Shown here: one piece after another, positions 1 to 6,367 of the stretch | How the letters are laid out: every line of letters starts with the position of its first letter | Numbering within the stretch: the stretch's first letter is position 1 | Assembly: GCA_001796965.1 (NCBI GenBank) | Contig: MGOA01000048.1 | Coordinates: 1 to 8,334, forward strand | DNA: 8,334 nucleotides | Reading direction: 5' to 3' | DNA from: Chloroflexi bacterium RBG_16_64_43 | Lineage (GTDB): Bacteria > Chloroflexota > Anaerolineae > Anaerolineales > RBG-16-64-43 | Notes under the pieces: generated by a model | The model's input: the letters and a program-made list of their open reading frames with translations, nothing else | Databases searched by the model: none | What the model was told of the DNA's origin: nothing | Position numbers and translations under genes: made by a program

Positions 1-30
1 AGCACAGGTTGATGACTTGGGAGCTGCGGT

Positions 31-1359
31 CTACCACTCCTCGCGCCGCTCCGCCTCCGTTATCGAGAAGTCGAGGAGTTCGAGTCCCTCGTCAAGAAGC
101 TCGCGCGAGATGCTCAACGGCGGGGCAATGCGAATGACGTTGGTGCTGCAACCGAGGAGCAGTAGGCCGTGGGAAAAAGCGGCGTGGACGATCTGGTCGC
201 GCAGTACGTTCGCCGGCTCTTTGCTGCCGCGGTCGCGGACGAACTCGATGCCGAGCATCAGTCCTTTGCCGCGCACGTCTCCAATCGAAGGGTGGGCGGC
301 CATCATCGCGCGCAGGCGCTCGAGGGTGTAGCTGCCCAGGCTGGCCGCATTGGCCATGAAACCTTGTTCGATGAGGCGTAAGGTGACCAAGGCTGCGGCG
401 CAAGAGATAGGATTACCGCCGTACGTATTGCCATGCGCACCGCTCGGCCAGGTCATCAGGCTCTTGCGAGCGATCAGCGCGCCGAGGGGCATGCCCGAGG
501 CGATGCCTTTGGCGCAAGCCACCATGTCCGGCTCCACTCCCCAGTGCTGGATACCCCACCATTTGCCAGTTCGTCCAATCCCGGACTGCACTTCGTCGGC
601 GATGAGCAGGATGCCGTGGCGATCGCACAGTTTGCGCAGGGCGGGGAAAAAGCCGTCGGAGGGGACGATGTACCCGCCTTCGCCCTGGATGGGTTCGAGC
701 AGAATTGCGGCGCAGTCCTCAGCAGGCATGAGGTGGCCAAACACCTGTTCGTCGATGTAGTCGACGACGGTCTCGCCGTAGTCGGCGGAAGTCGGAGCGA
801 GCACTTGGCGATAGGGATTCGGGAAGGGGACGTGGGTGACTCCGGGCATTGTGGGATAGAAGCGATAGCGGTAGAGAGGCTTGCTTGCGGTGAACGCCAA
901 TGCCCCCATGGTGCGCCCGTGAAAGCCGCCGAAGAAGCCGATAAAACGCTGTCGCCCGGTGGTGTAGCGCGCAAGCTTAATCGCGGCCTCGACTGATTCC
1001 GCGCCCGAGTTGGTCATGAAGCAGAGCGCGTCTTCCTTGAAGGGCGCGATCTCATCAAGCTTCTCGCCCAGCTCGATCCATGAACGATGGTAATAGTCGG
1101 AAGAGATGTGGATGAATTGGGCCGCTTGGCGCTGGATAGCCTCCACCACCTGCGGGTGAGAGTGGCCGGTTGAACACACCGCAATGCCTGCGTTGAAGTC
1201 GATGAAGCGGTTGCCGTCCACATCCCAGACCTCAGACCCAATTCCGTGATCCATCACAAAGGGCACATCGCGTGGGTAGGAAGGAGAGATGAAGGTAGTA
1301 TCGCGCTGGATGAATTCGACCGATTTGGGACCGGGGACCTTCAGAGTGGGGATGGGCAT
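31..1359 (-). CDS. class III PLP-dependent aminotransferase (4-aminobutyrate / ornithine / acetylornithine type)
   Basis: Predicted cytosolic PLP enzyme moving an amino group between an omega- or alpha-amino acid and a keto acid. Seen, numbering from the ATG at 1359: NSGAE near 117-121 (cofactor phosphate), HGRT at 147-150, LEPIQGEGG at 221-229, IADEVQSGIGRTG at 253-265 with the Asp that holds the PLP ring nitrogen, CAKGI with the Schiff-base Lys at about 284, and GNTYGGNP near 310-317. The length, 442 residues, is normal. A GTG at 1371 would add four residues but has no ribosome site; the ATG has GAGG six bases upstream, so I prefer it. The N-terminus (PGPKS...RDVPFV...GHSHPQVVEAI) resembles archaeal and Chloroflexota GabT/ArgD-like proteins. 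Some members of that group are amino-acid racemases, so the substrate is open. It lies about 50 bases behind the ROK gene and is probably cotranscribed with it. Confidence 0.93.
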   Translation of the reverse strand: MPIPTLKVPGPKSVEFIQRDTTFISPSYPRDVPFVMDHGIGSEVWDVDGNRFIDFNAGIAVCSTGHSHPQVVEAIQRQAAQFIHISSDYYHRSWIELGEKLDEIAPFKEDALCFMTNSGAESVEAAIKLARYTTGRQRFIGFFGGFHGRTMGALAFTASKPLYRYRFYPTMPGVTHVPFPNPYRQVLAPTSADYGETVVDYIDEQVFGHLMPAEDCAAILLEPIQGEGGYIVPSDGFFPALRKLCDRHGILLIADEVQSGIGRTGKWWGIQHWGVEPDMVACAKGIASGMPLGALIARKSLMTWPSGAHGNTYGGNPISCAAALVTLRLIEQGFMANAASLGSYTLERLRAMMAAHPSIGDVRGKGLMLGIEFVRDRGSKEPANVLRDQIVHAAFSHGLLLLGCSTNVIRIAPPLSISRELLDEGLELLDFSITEAERREEW

Positions 1360-1410
1360 TGCGTGCCTCACGCGAACACTTGGATTGCGAGCGCGGATCG
1401 AGAGACGGCG

Positions 1411-2400
1411 TTACGAAGCGGGCGAGCTGGGCTGCAACGACGGGTTGAGACACAGTGCCAGACCACCCAGGAGGCCGGCATCATCGCCGAGTTGGGCGGC
1501 ACAGATGGTGAGTTGCTCGACATAAGCGGCGGCCATCGCGTAATGAGTTACTCCTTCGCGGATTGGCGCGATGAGCAGCTCACCCAAGCCCATGACTCCA
1601 CCGCCCAGGATGACTCGTTGGGGCGAGAAGAGAGCCAGACAATCGGCGATGAAACGGGCCAGCAGGGTGGAAATGTCGGCCACGAGTGTCCGCGAAAAGG
1701 CATCTCCCTGGCGCGCGGCTTCAGCGATACGCTCGGTGGTGATCGCGAGCGGGTCGCTTCGGTATGTTTGAGAGAGAGATGAGGATGCGCCGGCCGCCAG
1801 GCGGGCGCGGGCCTCACGAGCGATGGCCGGACCGGATGCGAGAGCTTCCAAGTGCCCATTTCGGCCACAGCCGCATTGCGGGCCGCTCGGGTCGACGGTG
1901 ACGTGACCGAGTTCGGCGCCAAGGCCGCGGCTTCCGAGAAGTAGCCGGCCGGCTGTGATGACACCGCCTCCAATCCCAGTGCCTATGGTCAAGTAGACGA
2001 GGTCGGTTGCGCCTTGGCCGGCGCCGTAGCTCAACTCGCCAAGAGCGGCCAGGTTTGCGTCATTGGCGATGTGGATGGTCGCGGCGAAGCGACTCAAGAG
2101 CCAGTCGCGGAGCGGCAGGGCGTGCCAGGAGGGGATATTGGGCGCGCTGAGGACCAGCCCGAGGAATGGATCGACCGGGCCCGGCGTCCCGACAGCGATG
2201 GAGATGTTGGCCAGGTCAGCGTCGGGCGGAATGAGATCCTGGATGGCCCGCGCAAGCGCCTCGAGGATGGCTGTCTGATCGGGCGTCTGTGGAGTGAGCC
2301 CGCGAGTGCGACGGACCGGTGTGGTGTCTTGACTGAGGAACAGGGCCGCGCGAATATGCGTCCCGCCAAGGTCCACCGCGATCGAGTAGGGTCGGGCCAT
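1411..2400 (-). CDS. ROK family sugar kinase (glucokinase-like)
   Basis: ROK-fold protein, most likely an ATP-dependent hexose kinase such as glucokinase, acting in the cytosol. Seen in the 329 residues: phosphate-1 loop DLGGT at 10-14, NDAN at 113-116 with the likely catalytic base Asp114, phosphate-2 loop IGTGIGGG at 139-146, ROK signature GAELGH at 161-166 followed by CGCGRNGHLE at 176-185, and the adenosine-binding VILGGGVMG at 263-271. No N-terminal helix-turn-helix is present, which argues for a kinase rather than a NagC/XylR-type repressor. The zinc site reads His166, Cys176, Cys178 and His183, where Cys is usual at the last position. The ATG has no Shine-Dalgarno but sits six bases after a -10 box, so translation may be leaderless. 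The sugar substrate cannot be read from the sequence. Confidence 0.93.
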   Translation of the reverse strand: MARPYSIAVDLGGTHIRAALFLSQDTTPVRRTRGLTPQTPDQTAILEALARAIQDLIPPDADLANISIAVGTPGPVDPFLGLVLSAPNIPSWHALPLRDWLLSRFAATIHIANDANLAALGELSYGAGQGATDLVYLTIGTGIGGGVITAGRLLLGSRGLGAELGHVTVDPSGPQCGCGRNGHLEALASGPAIAREARARLAAGASSSLSQTYRSDPLAITTERIAEAARQGDAFSRTLVADISTLLARFIADCLALFSPQRVILGGGVMGLGELLIAPIREGVTHYAMAAAYVEQLTICAAQLGDDAGLLGGLALCLNPSLQPSSPAS

Positions 2401-2406
2401 GGCGGG

Positions 2407-2415
2407 AGTATAGCA
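2407..2415 (-). promoter_or_regulatory. extended -10 promoter for the ROK gene, likely leaderless
   Basis: On the minus strand the sequence TGCTATACT matches an extended -10 element (TGn plus TATAAT, 5 of 6). Only CCCGCC separates it from the ATG at 2400, so initiation six or seven bases downstream falls on the start codon. No good -35 box lies 16-18 bases upstream, which an extended -10 can tolerate. No Shine-Dalgarno is visible, in line with a leaderless message. Confidence 0.55.
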
Positions 2416-2430
2416 TACGAGGCCCTAACT

Positions 2431-2446
2431 TCCCGCTAAAACGGGA
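2431..2446. repeat. short perfect inverted repeat between the adenosine-kinase-like and ROK genes
   Basis: TCCCG and CGGGA flank a six-base A-rich loop in the 81-base gap between the two minus-strand genes, just upstream of the ROK -10 box. Nearby, CGGGCTCGC occurs twice, at 2454-2462 and 2465-2473. The hairpin could be a weak terminator for the upstream gene or an operator for the ROK promoter. No T-run follows it, so termination is not well supported. Confidence 0.3.
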
Positions 2447-2481
2447 CCTGTGGCGGGCTCGCATCGGGCTCGCCCTAGGCT

Positions 2482-2964
2482 TCAGAATTTGTAGCCGAAG
2501 CGGCGCAGCAAGGACTTGCGTGCCGTCTGGTCGGCTTCGTTCTCGATGCCTTTCGGCGAGCAGCCGTCGACAACCCCCAGGATTCCCCGGCCTTCATCCG
2601 TTTCAGCGAGAATGACCTGCACCGGGTTGGAGGTTGCGCAGAAGATCCCACACACTTCGGGAACGGCCTGGATGGCATTGAGAACGTTGATGGGGTAGGC
2701 GTTCTCGAGAAGAATGATGAAGGAATGCCCGGCGCCGAGAGCCCGGGCGTTCCTCTTGGCGAGATCTGTCATCGACGGCGACGTGCCCGAAAAACGCACG
2801 AGTGCATCGCCGGAGGCCTCACAGAAGGCAAGACCAAAGCGAACGCCCGGAACCGCGTTCACAATCGCTTCGTGTATGTCCTCCAAGCTCTTGATGAAGT
2901 GAGCCTGCCCAAGAATGACGTTCGCGTCGGTGGGTTTCTCGATGGCGCATTCTACGATGTTCAT
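2482..2964 (-). CDS. adenosine-specific kinase family protein (PF04008)
   Basis: Small 160-residue protein of the adenosine-specific kinase family, known mainly from archaea and thermophilic or anaerobic bacteria; a Pyrobaculum homologue was crystallised. Seen: VRFGLAFCEASGDALVRFSG at 41-60, GHSFII at 79-84, YPINVLNAI at 90-98, VCGIFCATSNPVQVI at 104-118, and the diagnostic C-terminal block from ILGVVDG (128-134) through KGIENE to RKSLLRRFGYKF (149-160). Length and ends match the family, so it appears intact. There is no signal peptide or membrane segment. The ATG at 2964 has an excellent AGGAGA ribosome site six to seven bases upstream. It is the first minus-strand gene of the left block, with the ROK kinase 81 bases downstream. 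The kinase name rests on limited biochemistry; the cellular role (purine salvage is plausible) is inference. Confidence 0.92.
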   Translation of the reverse strand: MNIVECAIEKPTDANVILGQAHFIKSLEDIHEAIVNAVPGVRFGLAFCEASGDALVRFSGTSPSMTDLAKRNARALGAGHSFIILLENAYPINVLNAIQAVPEVCGIFCATSNPVQVILAETDEGRGILGVVDGCSPKGIENEADQTARKSLLRRFGYKF

Positions 2965-3008
2965 TCGGTTCTCCTAATACTGCGTGGAGTAGATGGAACA
3001 CAGCAAAC

Positions 3009-3035
3009 ATATTACAGGCGATCCGCTGACGCCAA
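3009..3035 (-). promoter_or_regulatory. candidate sigma70-like promoter for the adenosine-specific kinase gene
   Basis: Minus strand: -35-like TTGGCG (3030-3035, 4 of 6 consensus positions) and -10-like TAATAT (3009-3014) with a short 15-base spacer. Initiation near 3002 would give a leader of about 38 bases ending in the AGGAGA ribosome site. The short spacer is the weak point. Confidence 0.4.
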
Positions 3036-3038
3036 TTG

Positions 3039-3106
3039 CGCATAGCCACCACGGTCAACCCAATCCCGCCCCACTCTCCTGCAGGAATGTGTAGTCAGGC
3101 TATGCG
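3039..3106. promoter_or_regulatory. paired inverted repeat in the divergent promoter region
   Basis: CGCATAGCC at 3039-3047 is repeated in perfect inverted orientation as GGCTATGCG at 3098-3106, 50 bases away; including three flanking bases, 11 of 12 positions match. Between them lies the 10-bp palindrome TCCTGCAGGA (3077-3086). The first copy is just upstream of the candidate kinase promoter. Together they could be operator half-sites for a regulator of one or both divergent genes. I see nothing else assignable in 2965-3300. Confidence 0.3.
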
Positions 3107-3300
3107 AAATGAAATCCGCCGGACTGTTCCCGCTCCGGACTCGGTTCGCGACTTATGGCTTCTAGAGGGAGGCGCTGCGCGCGACATCGGAGCTTCATCG
3201 CGGTCCCGCTCATCGCCCGGGCAGGGAAGTTGCACAAGAAGCTACCGCGGAGTGGCCTGAGCACCGCTGGGCCGCCGACAAAACCTGCGAGGGCAAGGCC

Positions 3301-4845
3301 ATGCTGGTCATCAATCCAACCAACGGCAATGCGGTCTCGATGAGATGGGCCAGGCGCGCGCTCGATCGAGCTGGGCACGACCTGCTGATCGCCAGCCATT
3401 CGGACCGGGCTGCGATCTGGCTCCCGGCGCCAACCGGTGCATCGGAGGTCGCATGGTCCAAGGGCTTCTCGGCCGACGCGCTTGCGAGCGAGACCTCTCA
3501 TCTGGATCGCGATCACCTAAGCCGTCTGAGCCTGGAGGGCATCCCGATTACCGTGGATGTCGCCGCCTCGCAGCAAAAGCGGAACGGAAGCGACAAGCCG
3601 AGGGTCTACCGCTCCAAAGCACTCTGGCCGCTTACATTCGATGGGAGCCTGATCGGGGTGGCCGGCTGCTACTTCCGCCGTCCGAGGCAATGGGGCGATG
3701 CCGACCTGAAGCGCATGGCGGCCTTCATCCAACAGACATCCTCCTCGCTGCACCACGCGCAACGCCTGGATGCGGACATCTCAGAGCACGTCCGCACCGC
3801 GGGATTGTTCCACCTCACCGAGGCACTCAATCAGAATGACGACCCGGAGGCAATGGCGGTCATCGTCCTCGACTCAGTCCTGGAATTGCTTCCTGCCGAG
3901 AGCGGTGCCGTACTTCTGCTTGATCGACACCAGATCTACCTGCGAGTCTCAGCCGCGAGGGGGGCACCTGAGCAATGGCTTGGGCAACTTCTGCCGCGCC
4001 AGGAGGGATTGCCGTGGCGCTGCCTGATCGCGGGTCGGGTGTACCTGACCCAACCTGCTGAGGCCGGCCGGCGGAGCTCAGTGGAGGAGATGCCCTTGGG
4101 GCAGGGGGTTGCCGTGTGGGCGCCGGTCTGCGCCGGCCCGCGCGCACTTGGTGTGCTGGCGCTGGCCCTGGGCGATGGAGCGCAACCGACCGAGGAAGTG
4201 CGTGCTTTTGTGGAGCACGCCGCCCAAATCGCAGGCAATGCATTGCGCCGAGGATTGCTCATGCAGGGATTGCAGCAAACCCAGCTCGAGACGGTCTTGG
4301 CGCTGGCCAACGCGGTCAATGCCCGTGACGAATACACTGGCGACCACAGCAAGCGGCTAGCCCCTCTGGCCGAGGCAACTGCCAGGCGCCTGGGATGCTC
4401 GGAAGACGAACTGGAGGATATCCGCTGGGGGGCAATGCTTCACGACATCGGGAAGATCGCCGTCCCGGATCCCATCTTGCTCAAGCCTGGTCCGCTGACG
4501 GAGGACGAATGGGAAATCGTCCGGCGCCACCCCGAACGTGGGGAGGCTATCGTGCGCACCGTAGATGCGTTGCGACGCACGGCGACGCTGATTCGCCACC
4601 ACCAGGAGCGTTTCGACGGCAAGGGATACCCGGATGCGCTTGATGGCGACCACATACCTCTGGGTGCACGCATCTTGGCTGTTGTGGACGCCTACAGTGC
4701 CATTCGCGATCGGCGTCCTTACAAGGAATCGCGCAGCCACGGCGAAGCCGTCGCAGAGCTGCGCCGCTGCAAAGGCACCCAGTTCGATCCGAAGGTCGTG
4801 GAGACTTTCCTCAGCGTCGTGGAAGCCGTCCCGATGGGCGCTTGA
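3301..4845 (+). CDS. GAF-GAF-HD-GYP protein, predicted cyclic-di-GMP phosphodiesterase
   Basis: Predicted soluble sensor-effector that hydrolyses cyclic-di-GMP. Seen in 514 residues: a divergent N-terminal GAF-like region (about 15-155, ending ALWPLTFDGSLIGVAGCYF), a second GAF domain (about 165-315), a short helical linker, then HD-GYP (about 325-505). Metal and catalytic residues: His349 (TGDHS), His381-Asp382 and Lys385 (HDIGK), His410 (RRHPERGE), His433-His434, and Asp463 (VVDAY). The signature is HQERFDGKGYP at 434-444, with Gln435 where HHExxDGxGYP has the second His. The usual DAYDA is DAYSA, and Tyr345 sits where trinuclear enzymes have Glu, favouring a binuclear site. There is no receiver domain, GGDEF, EAL, signal peptide or membrane helix. 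GAGGG seven bases before the ATG supports this start. The GAF ligands are unknown. It is divergent from the kinase gene and convergent with the B12 operon. Confidence 0.93.
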   Translation: MLVINPTNGNAVSMRWARRALDRAGHDLLIASHSDRAAIWLPAPTGASEVAWSKGFSADALASETSHLDRDHLSRLSLEGIPITVDVAASQQKRNGSDKPRVYRSKALWPLTFDGSLIGVAGCYFRRPRQWGDADLKRMAAFIQQTSSSLHHAQRLDADISEHVRTAGLFHLTEALNQNDDPEAMAVIVLDSVLELLPAESGAVLLLDRHQIYLRVSAARGAPEQWLGQLLPRQEGLPWRCLIAGRVYLTQPAEAGRRSSVEEMPLGQGVAVWAPVCAGPRALGVLALALGDGAQPTEEVRAFVEHAAQIAGNALRRGLLMQGLQQTQLETVLALANAVNARDEYTGDHSKRLAPLAEATARRLGCSEDELEDIRWGAMLHDIGKIAVPDPILLKPGPLTEDEWEIVRRHPERGEAIVRTVDALRRTATLIRHHQERFDGKGYPDALDGDHIPLGARILAVVDAYSAIRDRRPYKESRSHGEAVAELRRCKGTQFDPKVVETFLSVVEAVPMGA

Positions 4846-4879
4846 ACAAGGGCATGGCTGGAAGCCCAACGCAATCGGC

Positions 4880-4904
4880 GCCGCCCGCTGTGCAAGCGGG
4901 CGGC
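4880..4904. terminator. GC-rich stem-loop between convergent genes, probable bidirectional terminator
   Basis: GCCGCCCGCT and AGCGGGCGGC form a perfect 10-bp stem with a GTGCA loop, placed 34 bases after the HD-GYP stop and 23 bases beyond the adenosyltransferase stop. The position fits a shared terminator. The tail is TCTCATTCC on the plus strand and has no T-run on the minus strand, so it is not a textbook intrinsic terminator. Confidence 0.55.
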
Positions 4905-4927
4905 TCTCATTCCAAGGGGGAAGACAC

Positions 4928-5506
4928 CTACTCGGTTGACGGCACGGCGCGGCTATCCCAGAACAATTCAGCCACGCCTTGCGCCCGATTCTGAACCAGC
5001 GCCATGGCGAAAAGGGCATCCGACAGCCGGTTAAGATAGGCAATCGCCACGCGGTTGATCGGTTCCTCGCGCGCCAATGCCACAACCTCGCGTTCGGCAC
5101 GGCGGCACACGGTGCGCGCCACGTGCAGAAGAGCGGCACTCCTGGCCCCTCCCGGCAGTACGAAGTTCTCCAATGGTCCGACCGTCTCCATCATGTCGTC
5201 GATATCCTTCCCGAGGCGCTCAACATGGGCTTTTTCGATCGCCGGCAGGGGCCGGCGCGACTTTTCTTCCTCCGGAGTGGAGAGATCGGCACCCAAGTGG
5301 AACAGCTCGTTTTGCACCCTGCGCAGCCTTACCAGCAGCTGCGGCGCCGGCGTCTCGCTGCACACGACGCCCAGCATTGCGTTTAGTTCGTCCACCGTGC
5401 CGTACGCCACAACCCTTGGTGAGTCTTTAGGGACCCGCCGCCCGCCGGTGAGGGAAGTGGTGCCATCATCACCTTTGCCGGTTTGGATGGATGTCAGTTT
5501 TGGCAT
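4928..5506 (-). CDS. pduO: PduO-type ATP:cob(I)alamin adenosyltransferase
   Basis: Transfers the 5'-deoxyadenosyl group of ATP to cob(I)alamin, giving adenosylcobalamin, in the cytosol. Seen in 192 residues: N-terminal ATP loop TGKGDDGTT at 9-17, VAYGTVDELNA at 33-43, FVLPGG at 115-120, the ATP/corrin helix LHVARTVCRRAERE at 127-140, and YLNRLSDALFAMA at 157-169. These mark the PduO family (human MMAB, Bacillus YvqK), not the CobA/BtuR family. Length is normal and all core motifs are present. AGGAG ten bases upstream of the ATG gives it its own ribosome site. It starts 18 bases after the ATPase stop, as the last gene of the B12 operon, so imported corrinoid would be adenosylated by a co-regulated enzyme. 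It makes the ligand that many cobalamin riboswitches sense, which would close a feedback loop. Confidence 0.96.
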   Translation of the reverse strand: MPKLTSIQTGKGDDGTTSLTGGRRVPKDSPRVVAYGTVDELNAMLGVVCSETPAPQLLVRLRRVQNELFHLGADLSTPEEEKSRRPLPAIEKAHVERLGKDIDDMMETVGPLENFVLPGGARSAALLHVARTVCRRAEREVVALAREEPINRVAIAYLNRLSDALFAMALVQNRAQGVAELFWDSRAVPSTE

Positions 5507-5524
5507 AGTTGGTTTTCTCCTGAC

Positions 5525-6367
5525 TCAGCGGCGACCGGCCAGATCGCCAGCGACATCGGCGGGATCCGCACCGTCCGGGACGACGAGTGGCGTACGGTGG
5601 ACGGGATGCTCAAGGACCTTAACCTGGACGCCGTAGGCGGCAGTGAGTATGTCTTCGCGCAGCACGGCCGCCGGTGGCCCCGAGGCCACGATTCGTCCGG
5701 AAACCAGAAGAAACACCTCGTCCGCAAAGCGAGCGACAAGGTTGAGGTCATGCAGGGCGAGCAGGACCGCGTAGCCGCCGCTGGCGGCCAAGGACCGCAC
5801 CAGACTAAGGACCTCGAGTTGATGGCGCAGGTCAAGATGCGCGGTCGGCTCATCCAGGAGCAAGATCGGTGCGCCTTGTGCGAGCGCGCGCCCGATCAAT
5901 GTGCGTTGCTGTTCGCCTCCCGAGAGTCTGCCCAGGGGGCGACCGCGCAACGTCGCGAGCCCGACCGCCTGGAGGGCGATCTCGGAGGCCTTGCGGTCCG
6001 CTTCGCTCTCTGCAGCCAGCCAACCGCGGGCGGCCATCCGCCCGAGGCGCACTGTCTCCTCAACCGTGAAATCCGGTGGCAGGTAGGCAGCCTGAGGCAC
6101 AACGGCCACCCATCCCGCACGGGTCTCGGGGCTCATCCGGCTCAAGGGCAGGGGGCCCGAGGCAACGAACGCCACGCCATGGCTGGCCTCGAGCAGCCCG
6201 CTGGCCACGCGGATGAGCGTCGTCTTTCCCGATCCATTCGGGCCGACCAGCGCCGTGACTTTGCCTGGGCCTACGCGCAGTGAAACCCCATCCAAGACAA
6301 GCGGCGAGTCGGCCCCGTTGTAGCGATGGCTGATGTTTTCAAGCAGGAGAGCCGATGGAGGATTCAT
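5525..6367 (-). CDS. btuD: cobalamin ABC transporter ATPase (BtuD-like)
   Basis: Cytosolic ATPase that powers corrinoid import with the adjacent permease. Seen in 280 residues: Walker A GPNGSGKTT at 42-50, Q-loop Gln92 in VVPQAAYLPP, signature LSGGEQQR at 148-155, Walker B ILLLDEP at 168-174, D-loop AHLD at 176-179, and H-switch His206 in LALHDLN. It is a single complete ATPase unit of the FecE/BtuD/FhuC type. The frame stays open far upstream, but that part only overlaps the permease in another frame. The ATG at 6367 overlaps the permease stop as ATGA, implying translational coupling. The family also handles siderophores and heme; cobalamin is assigned from the riboswitch and the adenosyltransferase. 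Confidence 0.93.
   Translation of the reverse strand: MNPPSALLLENISHRYNGADSPLVLDGVSLRVGPGKVTALVGPNGSGKTTLIRVASGLLEASHGVAFVASGPLPLSRMSPETRAGWVAVVPQAAYLPPDFTVEETVRLGRMAARGWLAAESEADRKASEIALQAVGLATLRGRPLGRLSGGEQQRTLIGRALAQGAPILLLDEPTAHLDLRHQLEVLSLVRSLAASGGYAVLLALHDLNLVARFADEVFLLVSGRIVASGPPAAVLREDILTAAYGVQVKVLEHPVHRTPLVVPDGADPADVAGDLAGRR

Noticed and set aside
433..996. Long plus-strand frames opposite the aminotransferase and ROK genes.
   Set aside because: They are antisense shadows in high-GC DNA; the minus-strand frames carry full sets of family motifs.
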